40,510 bases of DNA from an uncultured Bacilli bacterium (lineage in GTDB: Bacteria; Bacillota_I; Bacilli_A; RF39; UBA660), in assembly GCA_949505625.1 (NCBI GenBank), contig CATBQD010000014.1, forward strand, positions 1 through 40,510, in the 5' to 3' direction. Below the pieces are notes generated by a model, which saw nothing but the letters and a program-made list of their open reading frames with translations, had not been told where the DNA came from and did no database searches. A program made the translations under genes and the position numbers. Positions 32,125 through 39,532 of this stretch are shown piece after piece. Positions within the stretch are counted from its first letter, which is position 1. The number at the start of each line of letters is the position of its first letter.

Positions 32125-32406
32125 ATGAATGAAAATTTAAATGAACAAGCAAGTACTTTTACGATTAGTGCTGTTGTAGTGGGACTTTTAATTATACCAA
32201 ACTTAAATGCAAAACAACAAAATGATTTAGGTAATTGGTTGATGTTAGTAGGACAAGTATTATGTACCAATGCTGCTAGAATTGCTATTTTAAAAGCGAA
32301 TGATACATCAAGTTCACCTTCTAATCAAGATTTAATTTGTTTATTTGAAGAAACAATTAAAGCAATGCAAAAAGAAATTGATGAACTTAAAAATAAAACG
32401 ACATAA
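32125..32406 (+). CDS. Unrecognised small protein between ftsZ and spoIIGA
   Basis: 93 residues with a moderately hydrophobic N-terminal half (TISAVVVGLLIIPNL, then WLMLVGQVLCTNAARIAIL) and a charged helical C-terminus (EETIKAMQKEIDELKNK) that may form a short coiled coil. TTGGAG lies ten bases before the start and TACTAT at 32105-32110 is a possible -10. I know no family. It may be a membrane-associated helical protein. Its position resembles the extra genes that separate ftsZ from spoIIGA in Bacillus, but it is not obviously homologous to them. Confidence 0.6.
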   Translation: MNENLNEQASTFTISAVVVGLLIIPNLNAKQQNDLGNWLMLVGQVLCTNAARIAILKANDTSSSPSNQDLICLFEETIKAMQKEIDELKNKTT

Positions 32407-32445
32407 TTTATAAAAGTCTCATGATAAAGTATCTTTGGTGATATC

Positions 32446-33246
32446 ATGAAAATCTATTTGGATTTAATTATGATTTTGAATTTTCTCTTTGATTTTTTTC
32501 TATTAATGGGAGTATCTATTATTTTAAGAAGAAATGTTTCTATTAATCAATTATTAAAAGGTGCTTTTTTTGGTGGTCTTAGCATTTTATTTTTATTTTT
32601 AAAAATCAATAGTTTGGAGCTTTTTTTACTGAAAATAATCATTAGTATTGTTATGGTAATTTTATCGTTTGGTTATCGTGATATAAGATATACATGTAAG
32701 AATTTATTTTATTTATATAGTGCAAGTATGATATTAGGAGGATTTTTATATTATTTAAATGTAGAATTTTCATATAAGCAAGAAGGAATCATATTTTACC
32801 ATAACGGATTAAGTATTAATTATATTGTTTTATTAGTTTTTTCACCAATCATTTTATTCATTTATGTAAAGCAAGGAATTTATTTAAAAAATAATTATTC
32901 AAATTATTATCAAGTAAATTTAAATTTTGGAAATAATCGTGTTTTACATTGTAATGGATTTTTAGATAATGGAAATCACTTAGTGGAGCCATATCATCAT
33001 AATCCTATTATTTTGATTGATCATAGAAAATTTATTTATGATATTAATGAATTTAAAATGATTTTGGTTCCAATTAGTACTGCAAGTGGAACAACTTTAC
33101 TAGAATGTATTCGAATTCCAGAGATTGAGATTAAAGGGATTGGAAAACGGAAAAATATATTACTTGGTATTATGAAAGAAAATATAACAATTGATGGAAT
33201 TGATGTTTTATTACATACAAAAGTAATGGAGGAATCATATGTTTAG
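32446..33246 (+). CDS. spoIIGA: Sporulation sigma-E processing protease SpoIIGA
   Basis: Membrane aspartic protease that cleaves the pro-sequence of sigma E in the mother cell. 266 residues: five hydrophobic helices in the first ~145 residues (KIYLDLIMILNFLFDFFLLM is the typical start), then a cytoplasmic protease half. The active-site motif is DNGN (Asp174, in GFLDNGNHLVEP), followed by the family's NPIILID segment. The end overlaps the sigE start by eight bases, the classic spoIIGA-sigE arrangement. GGTGAT is the ribosome site. No clear Spo0A box was found; an AACGACA at 32397-32403 is only a loose match. Confidence 0.92.
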   Translation: MKIYLDLIMILNFLFDFFLLMGVSIILRRNVSINQLLKGAFFGGLSILFLFLKINSLELFLLKIIISIVMVILSFGYRDIRYTCKNLFYLYSASMILGGFLYYLNVEFSYKQEGIIFYHNGLSINYIVLLVFSPIILFIYVKQGIYLKNNYSNYYQVNLNFGNNRVLHCNGFLDNGNHLVEPYHHNPIILIDHRKFIYDINEFKMILVPISTASGTTLLECIRIPEIEIKGIGKRKNILLGIMKENITIDGIDVLLHTKVMEESYV

Positions 33247-33931
33247 AAAAATATTAGAATTTATTAAAAAGTTTTTCATTGTTAATCACAATTTATTTTT
33301 TGTAGGAAGTACTGATAAGTTACCTGAACCGCTTTCAAGAGAGGATGAAGCTTTATATATAGAAAAAAGTTTAGAAGGTGATGAAATAGCAAAAAGTAAA
33401 TTGATTGAACATAATTTACGTTTGGTTGTGTTTTTAGCTAAAAAATATGAAAATACAGGAGTTGATTTGGAGGATTTGGTAAGCATTGGAACAATTGGTT
33501 TAATTAAGGGGGTTAGTACTTATAAACCTGATAAAAATATTAAATTGGCAACTTATTCTTCTAGATGCATTGATAATGAAATTTTAATGTTTCTAAGGAA
33601 AAATAAAAAAAGAAGAGGGGAAGTAAGTCTTGAGGATAGTCTTAGTTATGATGCCGAAGGAAATGAACTAAGACTGGAGGATATTTTGGGAACAGAATCA
33701 GATATTGTAACAAAGGGACTGGAAAATGAAACTGAGAAGTCATTACTTTATAATGAAATAAAAAAATTAAATGAACGTGATCAAAAGATTATGATTTTAA
33801 GGTATGGACTTTATAATAGGACAGAGATGACACAAAAGGATGTGGCGGATGTTCTTGGAATTAGCCAATCTTATATTTCAAGAATTGAAAAAAAAGTAAT
33901 TCGAAAATTGCAAAATTTAAATAAAATATAA
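33239..33931 (+). CDS. sigE: Sporulation sigma factor E (pro-form)
   Basis: Early mother-cell sigma factor. 230 residues. The first ~20 (MFRKILEFIKKFFIVNHNLF) form the amphipathic pro-sequence, shorter than the 27 residues in Bacillus. Then come FVGSTDKLPEPLSREDE, region 2 (NLRLVVFLAKKYENTGVDLEDLV ... IGTIGLIKG, KLATYSSRCIDNEILMFLR), and region 4 (QKDVADVLGISQSYISRIEKK). These closely follow B. subtilis SigE. It overlaps spoIIGA by eight bases, and GGAGG precedes the ATG inside spoIIGA. Should drive ylmC at 36.5 kb, among others. Confidence 0.96.
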   Translation: MFRKILEFIKKFFIVNHNLFFVGSTDKLPEPLSREDEALYIEKSLEGDEIAKSKLIEHNLRLVVFLAKKYENTGVDLEDLVSIGTIGLIKGVSTYKPDKNIKLATYSSRCIDNEILMFLRKNKKRRGEVSLEDSLSYDAEGNELRLEDILGTESDIVTKGLENETEKSLLYNEIKKLNERDQKIMILRYGLYNRTEMTQKDVADVLGISQSYISRIEKKVIRKLQNLNKI

Positions 33932-34043
33932 AATCCCTAAATGATGTGTTGAGGTTTTTATCTACTATATTTTGTAGTTATGAATCTATTTTTCTTAATT
34001 CTTTCTTAGAAAGAGAACTTCGCTATTCTTTTTATTAGAAATG

Positions 34044-34052
34044 TGTTATAAT
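34044..34052 (+). promoter_or_regulatory. Extended -10 promoter of ucpA
   Basis: TGTTATAAT, with no clear -35. The 150-base gap after sigE otherwise holds only short weak inverted repeats. Confidence 0.65.
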
Positions 34053-34083
34053 AGATAAAGATAGTACTAGGATAGGACGGGGT

Positions 34084-34875
34084 ATGATGAAGAAGTTAGA
34101 TGGAAAAGTAGCAGTGATTACAGGTGGCGCTATGGGAAATGGATATGGAATAGCTGAAGTATTTTTGAAATATGGTGCTAAGGTAATTGTACTAGATTAT
34201 TCTGATAAATTAAAGGAATCTTTACAAAAATTAAAGAATCCAGAAAATATAGTAGCAGGTTTTCAAGTAGATATTAGAGATGCTAAAATGGTTGATGCTT
34301 GTATGTCAGCGATTGGAAAGAAGTTTGGAAATATTGACATTTTAGTAAATAATGCTGGAGTTGCAAAATTATCTAGATTTGAAGATATGGATGATAAAAC
34401 AAGGGATTTTCATTTTGATATTAATATTAAAGGAACTTGGAATGTAACAAAGTCAGCTCTTCCTTATATGAAAGAGGCAGGAGGCTCTATCATTAATTTA
34501 TCAAGTGTAACAGGACCTATGGTAGCTGATCCAGGAGAAGTTGCATATGCAACAACAAAAGCAGCTTTAATTGGCTTTACGAAATCGCTAGCAGCAGAGT
34601 TAGTAACAGATAATATTCGAGTAAATGCAATTATGCCAGGATATATTAAAACGCCTATGGTAGATGGGATTGCGGAAGAAACTAATAAAGAAAATCCAGA
34701 GTCAGTAATAGATGGAATCGCAGCTGGAATTCCGATGAAAAGACTTGGAACAATTGAAGAGTTAGGAGAATTAGCAGCCTTTTTAGCAAGCTCAGAATCT
34801 TCTTATATTACAGGTCAAGGAATTGTAATTGATGGAGGTTCAACGCTTCCTGAGACCATGTCAGTGGGAGTTTAA
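34084..34875 (+). CDS. ucpA: Short-chain dehydrogenase, UcpA type
   Basis: 263-residue NAD(P)-dependent oxidoreductase. Cofactor loop TGGAMGNGYGI, NNAGVAKL, catalytic serine in NLSSVTG, and YATTK with the Tyr/Lys pair. The segments SRFEDMDDKTRDFHFDINI, MVADPGEVAYA and the C-terminal DGGSTLPETMSVGV match what I recall of E. coli UcpA very closely. The substrate of UcpA is not established. The gene has its own promoter and terminator and lies between sigE and sigG, which are adjacent in Bacillus, so it looks inserted into the sporulation cluster. Confidence 0.88.
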   Translation: MMKKLDGKVAVITGGAMGNGYGIAEVFLKYGAKVIVLDYSDKLKESLQKLKNPENIVAGFQVDIRDAKMVDACMSAIGKKFGNIDILVNNAGVAKLSRFEDMDDKTRDFHFDINIKGTWNVTKSALPYMKEAGGSIINLSSVTGPMVADPGEVAYATTKAALIGFTKSLAAELVTDNIRVNAIMPGYIKTPMVDGIAEETNKENPESVIDGIAAGIPMKRLGTIEELGELAAFLASSESSYITGQGIVIDGGSTLPETMSVGV

Positions 34876-34901
34876 GTAATACATTCAAGTATTACTTTTT
34901 T
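34874..34901 (+). terminator. Terminator after ucpA
   Basis: AAGTAATAC-ATTCAA-GTATTACTT hairpin followed by Ts. Confidence 0.85.
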
Positions 34902-34917
34902 AGAAGAGAGAAAGTTT

Positions 34918-35616
34918 ATGAAAAAAGATGTATTTAAAGGTTTTACAAAAGAAGAACAAACAGAAGCATTAAAGGAATTTAATATTGCAAGAGAAGAAGC
35001 CAAAAAAGAAAATATGAAAAACTTTATCAAAGCGCCTATTTTAATTGTTGTAATAGTAATAATCGTTATTTTTTTATTTCGGATTTTTATAGGAACGATT
35101 GAACTTTATAATCCATTTGGTTATGAAAAAAATCGTTTTTATAAAGTTATGTTTAATGATAAAACAGTGACAGTGCCAGCAAGAGAAGAAAATAGAATTC
35201 CACTGATTCCGTGGGCAATTTATTTTAATAGTATAGCTTCAAATAGGTATGATGGAGAATTGGAACAAACTTTTAAAATAGAAAAAGAAGAACGCTATAT
35301 TTTAAATATTAATTCTTATAGTTGTTATGATGAAAAATTAGAAAAAAGAATTGCCTGTAAATCTAAAGAAAACTATATAAAAGAGAAAAATCAAGATACT
35401 GTCTATACTTTAAAAATTGAAAAAAGAATTTATATTCCAGCTACAGAATTTAAAGATGAATACTGGGAAGTTTTTACTATTTACGATGGCCCATTTATCG
35501 AAGATATTACGAAGTATATAGAAGATGGTGCTGAATATAATTTGACGATTATAGGTAAATATGGAATGACTTCAGCAGAGATTTATTTTAATATTGATTA
35601 TAATAGGGGATACTAA
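34918..35616 (+). CDS. Unrecognised single-pass membrane protein
   Basis: 232 residues: an acidic/basic cytoplasmic N-terminus (FTKEEQTEALKEFNIAREEAKK), one helix at about 40-62 (APILIVVIVIIVIFLFRIFI), then an external domain of about 165 residues rich in Tyr, Ile and charged residues with two cysteines (SYSCYDE and RIACKSK), perhaps a disulphide. No family is recognised. AGAGAG precedes the start. It sits between ucpA and sigG and converges on sigG at a shared terminator; a sporulation role is possible from position only. Confidence 0.7.
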   Translation: MKKDVFKGFTKEEQTEALKEFNIAREEAKKENMKNFIKAPILIVVIVIIVIFLFRIFIGTIELYNPFGYEKNRFYKVMFNDKTVTVPAREENRIPLIPWAIYFNSIASNRYDGELEQTFKIEKEERYILNINSYSCYDEKLEKRIACKSKENYIKEKNQDTVYTLKIEKRIYIPATEFKDEYWEVFTIYDGPFIEDITKYIEDGAEYNLTIIGKYGMTSAEIYFNIDYNRGY

Positions 35617-35642
35617 AAAACAATACTTTTTGTATTGTTTTT
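35615..35642. terminator. Bidirectional terminator, shared with sigG
   Basis: AAAAAACAATAC-TTTTT-GTATTGTTTTT, symmetric A/T tails for both converging genes. Confidence 0.85.
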
Positions 35643-36411
35643 ATTGCATCATTTTTTTTATATTTTCTAATCCGCTTTTTTCTAAACGTGAAATTTGAGC
35701 TTGTGAAATCCCAATTTCATTAGCTAATTCCATTTGCGTTTTTCCAATTAAATAGCGTTCTTTTATGATAAATTGTTCTTTGTCTTTCAACTTATTGATT
35801 GCATCTTTTAATTCTACGTGTAAATCGAAATCTTCATTTTTTTTATCTTTTAATTGATCTTCTAAATAAATGGTATCCCCACCATCACTATAAATTGGTT
35901 CAGACATACTGATGGTATCTTTCATAGAATCTAAAGCATTTCCAACTTCGAAGTCACTTAGATTTAATTTTGTTGCAATCATATGGATACTAGGTTCTTT
36001 TCCAAGTTCATTGGTTAATTCTTCTTTTATTTTATTTGCTTTATAGGCGGTATCTTTAATACTTCTAGCAATTCTGACACTATTGTTATCTCTTAAATAA
36101 CGCTTAATTTCACCTAAAATCATAGGAACTGCATAGGTAGAAAATCTCACTTCATGGGATAAGTCAAAGTTCTCAATTGCTTTAATAAGACCAATACAGC
36201 CTACTTGAAATAGATCATCCATATTATCTACTCGGTTACTAAATTTTCGCAAAATTGACAATACTAGTTTTAAGTTTCCTTTTACTAATTCATCTTTTGC
36301 AAAAATATCACCATCTTTAAATTTTTTTAAAAGTTCTATTTGTTCTTCATTGCTTAATACATTAATATTCGCAGTATTCACGCCACAAATGTCTACTTTA
36401 TGACGTGCCAT
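35641..36411 (-). CDS. sigG: Sporulation sigma factor G
   Basis: Late forespore sigma factor. 256 residues. It begins MARHKVDICGVNTANINVL, almost the B. subtilis SigG start, which includes the segment contacted by anti-sigma factors. Region 2 has DLFQVGCIGLIKAIENFDLS and FSTYAVPMILGEIKRYLRDN; region 3 follows; region 4 ends with QMELANEIGISQAQISRLEKS. AAAGGAG lies close to the start. In Bacillus sigG follows sigE on the same strand; here it is inverted and two genes away, with ylmC divergent on its other side. I found no convincing SigF-type promoter by eye. Confidence 0.97.
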   Translation of the reverse strand: MARHKVDICGVNTANINVLSNEEQIELLKKFKDGDIFAKDELVKGNLKLVLSILRKFSNRVDNMDDLFQVGCIGLIKAIENFDLSHEVRFSTYAVPMILGEIKRYLRDNNSVRIARSIKDTAYKANKIKEELTNELGKEPSIHMIATKLNLSDFEVGNALDSMKDTISMSEPIYSDGGDTIYLEDQLKDKKNEDFDLHVELKDAINKLKDKEQFIIKERYLIGKTQMELANEIGISQAQISRLEKSGLENIKKMMQ

Positions 36412-36461
36412 AAAATTCTCCTTTCAATGCTATTATGAAGAAAGTTTTAATTTTTTAAACA

Positions 36462-36489
36462 GAATATAGACATTTTGAAGACATAAAAT
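36462..36489 (+). promoter_or_regulatory. Candidate sigma-E-type promoter of ylmC
   Basis: GAATATA, 13-base spacer, CATAAAAT, close to the Bacillus SigE consensus (KMATATT, 13-14 bases, CATACAMT). Confidence 0.55.
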
Positions 36490-36505
36490 AGAACTAGGTG
36501 GTATT

Positions 36506-36736
36506 ATGCGTTTATCCGATTTACAAAATAAAGATGTAATTAATTTAATAGATGGAAAAAAGGTTGGAAACATTATTGATGTTTCGATTGACTCTGAAGG
36601 TAAAATGGCAGAATTAATTGTTGAAAAATCGAAATTTTTTGTTTCAATGTTTTCTAATAATGGTGAAATTGGAATTAAATGGTCACAAATAGAAAAGATA
36701 GGAGAGGATGTAATTTTAGTAAAAATAGCATTATAA
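36506..36736 (+). CDS. ylmC: PRC-barrel protein of the YlmC/YmxH family
   Basis: 76 residues: MRLSDLQNKDVINLIDGKKV, then GNIIDVSIDSEGKMAELIVE and IKWSQIEKIGEDVILV. This is the PRC-barrel fold of the sporulation-associated YlmC/YmxH family; molecular role not established. AGGTGG precedes the start. It stands divergent from sigG as its neighbour, matching the sigG-ylmA-ylmC linkage in Bacillus, and has a sigma-E-like promoter, implying mother-cell expression. Confidence 0.88.
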   Translation: MRLSDLQNKDVINLIDGKKVGNIIDVSIDSEGKMAELIVEKSKFFVSMFSNNGEIGIKWSQIEKIGEDVILVKIAL

Positions 36737-36756
36737 AAAGCTTCCTAGGAAGCTTT
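36737..36756. terminator. Bidirectional terminator between ylmC and the arylsulfotransferase
   Basis: AAAGCTTCC-TA-GGAAGCTTT perfect palindrome, overlapping the minus-strand stop codon. Only a short T tail on the plus side. Confidence 0.65.
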
Positions 36757-38674
36757 AATATTCAACATATTGATTAATATCATAAACAGTGCCATTGATT
36801 TTTATATAAATATAATATTTTCCTTTTAAACCAATATCATTAATATATTTAGTCACATTAATTCCATTTTTATTTTCTTCTTCATTAAAGATATCAACAC
36901 ACATTGCAGTATAGGGTTTTTTAGAAATAATCATATTATACGTTTTATTTTTAAAAAGACTATCTAAGACAATTTGAACATGATCTTCTTTTTTAAAGGT
37001 TCCAGAAACGACTAATCGATCTGCTTCTTTATAAATTTTCAAATTGTATTTTTCAAATATTCTGTCATCTTCTTTATTCCATAAAATAAATGGGTTTTTA
37101 GAGGCTGCTTCGGTTTCTCCCATAGATCCTAATCTAGAACCTAATCCTGCAAAATATCGATCATTTTCATATAAATTCATTTTTTCAGTTCTATAAAAAT
37201 TAGTAGGAAATTCCATTTTTAATATTTGTTTATCATTTTTAGTTTCAACAAGGATACTATTTAAACTGTCGACATTGGCAAATCCAGCTGGATCATTATT
37301 TACTTTTCCGTTTACAGTAGAATGCCCTCCAGATAGAATTATATAGTGATTATTTTCTAAATAATCGACATCTGAAATATAAGGAGAGTAGAAATTACTT
37401 CCTTCTTCTTTCCCATATTGCCAAATTTGTTCTACAGTTTTATTTTGAATACGATAAATAACGCCTCTACTGTAATTGTTATCAGCACTCACTTTTTCTT
37501 CTGTTTTAGAACGATTATTTCCATTATCAAATAAGAATAAATCTCCGTTTGGAAGTATTTTGGCAGCATGTTGTGCGTATTGATATTCAAAGTGATCTCC
37601 AACAGGAGTTAAAAAATATTTTTGAAATTCTTTACTCCAATTAGTAGGGTCTCCTAAAATCCAGTTGATTTCTAAGGAATCATAGTCGATATTCACAACA
37701 ATATCTTGATGTCTTCCTGAAAGCGTAATCGAATTTGTTTTTTTGTCATACCAAACAGAATTATTGTGAAACCAATCATATTCAGTTGTATATAAATTGT
37801 GTCCTTCATTAGAAGGAATAATTTCTTTTAAATCAATATTTTTGATAATTTCACCAGTTGTTCTATCGATTTCAACAATGGTATCTTCTACAGTGCCATC
37901 TTGGAAATTGTCGGTAGCAACTAAAAAGTTTCCATCTTCCATTTCATAGACATCATGATGATATCCTCCAGGAAGTGTATATTCAAAGTATATTTTTCCA
38001 AGTAAATCCATTTCCATTAAACCTGTCATATAATATGGTGGGTTAATAAGACGGTTGCTACTAAGTAGTAAATGCCCATTTTGTAGTTTTTGAATATCCC
38101 AAATAAAGTTTTCTGTCAAATACCATCTAACATCTCCATTATTGTCATATGCAGCTGTATATCCTTTAGAAGATGGAGTAAAGAAGTAAAACTCATTACT
38201 TATTTCACCAGTTTTTTCTACTTTACTAGGAAGTACAAAATCATTTGGAAGTTTTTCTGTTTGAATGAATAATTTGGTAGTAACGCCATTTACTGTTAAT
38301 AAAACTTCATTCTTGGTGTCTGGATATAATCCATAAATTGGTAGAAAATGTTTTTTAGAAGGAGTAAAAGTATTTGTAATAGTTGTTTTTTCATCTTTCC
38401 CAACAACGGTAATGGTTGGAGCTGTCAAATCTTTTGTTTCAAAGATTACAAGAGCAGTTAAAGGTGAAATGTCATAAGGGTTTAAAACAATTTTAGGATT
38501 TTCTGCAGTATAGGAAGAACTATCAGAGAGAAAAGATAATTCCTTTTTATTTTGCGTTACTAAAATATCTTCTATTTCTTTTACGGGTTCAACTTTATCT
38601 ACAAAGTGATAGATTAAAATAGAAGCAGTACAAGCAATAATAATTAATAAAATCAATTTATAGGTAGCTTTCAT
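36755..38674 (-). CDS. Membrane-anchored arylsulfotransferase (ASST family)
   Basis: 639 residues. A helix at about 5-24 (YKLILLIIIACTASILIYHF) anchors or secretes it. An Ig-like N-terminal part follows (KIVLNPYDISPLTALVIFET), then a beta-propeller with PGGYHHDVYEMEDGNFLVAT, WFHNNSVWYD, LSGRHQDIVVNID, QYAQHAAKILPNGDLFLFDN and LSGGHSTVNG. ASST enzymes move sulfate from one phenol to another using an active-site histidine, independent of PAPS. The histidines in HHD, FHNN, GRHQD and QHAA are the candidate catalytic set; I cannot tell which is the nucleophile by eye. Its ATG overlaps the stop of def, so it is translated with it. Acts outside the cell, perhaps on aryl sulfates from the host or diet. 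Confidence 0.88.
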   Translation of the reverse strand: MKATYKLILLIIIACTASILIYHFVDKVEPVKEIEDILVTQNKKELSFLSDSSSYTAENPKIVLNPYDISPLTALVIFETKDLTAPTITVVGKDEKTTITNTFTPSKKHFLPIYGLYPDTKNEVLLTVNGVTTKLFIQTEKLPNDFVLPSKVEKTGEISNEFYFFTPSSKGYTAAYDNNGDVRWYLTENFIWDIQKLQNGHLLLSSNRLINPPYYMTGLMEMDLLGKIYFEYTLPGGYHHDVYEMEDGNFLVATDNFQDGTVEDTIVEIDRTTGEIIKNIDLKEIIPSNEGHNLYTTEYDWFHNNSVWYDKKTNSITLSGRHQDIVVNIDYDSLEINWILGDPTNWSKEFQKYFLTPVGDHFEYQYAQHAAKILPNGDLFLFDNGNNRSKTEEKVSADNNYSRGVIYRIQNKTVEQIWQYGKEEGSNFYSPYISDVDYLENNHYIILSGGHSTVNGKVNNDPAGFANVDSLNSILVETKNDKQILKMEFPTNFYRTEKMNLYENDRYFAGLGSRLGSMGETEAASKNPFILWNKEDDRIFEKYNLKIYKEADRLVVSGTFKKEDHVQIVLDSLFKNKTYNMIISKKPYTAMCVDIFNEEENKNGINVTKYINDIGLKGKYYIYIKINGTVYDINQYVEY

Positions 38675-39222
38675 TAAATTAACCTCATTTCTTGCTCTGT
38701 ATAAAATGGATGTTTTTTGTTGATTCGATCATAAAATAAAATTCCGTCTAAATGATCAATTTCATGTTGGAAAGCGAGGGCTAAATCTTCTCTAGCACGA
38801 ACTCTGATTTGATTACCATCTTCATCATATCCTTCTACTGTGACTCTAGCGTGTCTAGCAACATGTCCTTCTACTTCTCTATTTACACTTAAACATCCTT
38901 CACCAGCTTCTGCAGCGATCATTTCGCTAGAATGACTGACAATTTTAGGATTAATGAATACATAGTTTTCAAATGTTCCTTCTTCTACTTCATATACAAT
39001 TACAATAATTCTTTTATTGATTCCTAATTGAGGAAATGCTAGTCCCATCCCTGGACGTAAATCGTATTTTTTTTCATATTCTTCAATTTGACTAAAAGTA
39101 AGATGATCGATCATTCTTTGTATTAATATTTTATCTTCTTTCGAAAGAGGAAAAACAACCTCTTCACTAATTTTTCGTAAATGAGGATTCTTTTCATCAA
39201 GTATATTTAATTTCTTAAACAT
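38674..39222 (-). CDS. def: Peptide deformylase
   Basis: Removes the N-formyl group from new proteins. 182 residues from the ATG at 39222 (MFKKLNILDEKNPHLRKISE), with GGAGTTGAT upstream. A longer frame to 39363 would run through the promoter and lacks a ribosome site. The three family motifs are present: GMGLAFPQLG (G-x-G-x-A-x-x-Q), EGCLSV with the metal cysteine, and QHEIDHLDG with the two metal histidines and catalytic glutamate. The insert IINPKIVSHSSEM and the length fit the longer Gram-positive type II form. Coupled by TAATG to the arylsulfotransferase gene. Confidence 0.96.
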   Translation of the reverse strand: MFKKLNILDEKNPHLRKISEEVVFPLSKEDKILIQRMIDHLTFSQIEEYEKKYDLRPGMGLAFPQLGINKRIIVIVYEVEEGTFENYVFINPKIVSHSSEMIAAEAGEGCLSVNREVEGHVARHARVTVEGYDEDGNQIRVRAREDLALAFQHEIDHLDGILFYDRINKKHPFYTEQEMRLI

Positions 39223-39241
39223 AATATCAACTCCGTTTATT

Positions 39242-39250
39242 ATTTTACCA
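39242..39250 (-). promoter_or_regulatory. Extended -10 promoter of def
   Basis: On the minus strand TGGTAAAAT, 20 bases before the deformylase start; no clear -35. Confidence 0.55.
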
Positions 39251-39385
39251 CAAAAAAGGTCATTTTTTCCAAAAAGCAAATGAGTTTGTAATGAAACTTT
39301 TATTTTGTTGTATATCAGAATTTTAAATTGGTTAAAAAATTTCACTTTTTTTTCACAAAACATTGATTTCTTATTATGAATATGT

Positions 39386-39532
39386 TACCATATGGTTAAC
39401 AGTAGAAGGCAGTACTAACAACCGGTAATCTAGTTTTTTGGTTGGTACAAAGTAAATCATAGAATCATCTTGTATTTTGGAAGTATTAATCAGAATAACA
39501 AGGTGATTTTTTCTATAGTAAGGGAGTGTTGT
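39386..39532 (+). promoter_or_regulatory. Structured leader with terminator-like hairpin before the repeat protein
   Basis: Two RNA stems are visible. The first is GTACTAAC (39412-39419) with GTTGGTAC (39441-39448), one G-T pair. The second is an 11-base-pair stem, AATCATCTTGT (39463-39473) with ACAAGGTGATT (39498-39508), followed by a short T run. The second ends 24 bases before the start codon and looks like an intrinsic terminator inside the leader, so attenuation or a riboswitch is possible. A weak TTCACA/TATGAA promoter (39352-39380) would start the leader. It does not match any riboswitch class I know. Confidence 0.4.

Noticed and set aside
36412-36461. CATAATA on the minus strand as a late-forespore promoter of sigG
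   Set aside because: No matching -35 at the right distance, and the transcript would begin within the ribosome site.
39223-39363. N-terminal extension of peptide deformylase
   Set aside because: It crosses the -10 element and has no ribosome site; the ATG at 39222 begins a standard deformylase N-terminus.
39386-39460. Leader before the repeat protein as a c-di-GMP or T-box riboswitch
   Set aside because: Fragments such as GGTTGGTAC recall known motifs, but the conserved cores of those classes are absent.
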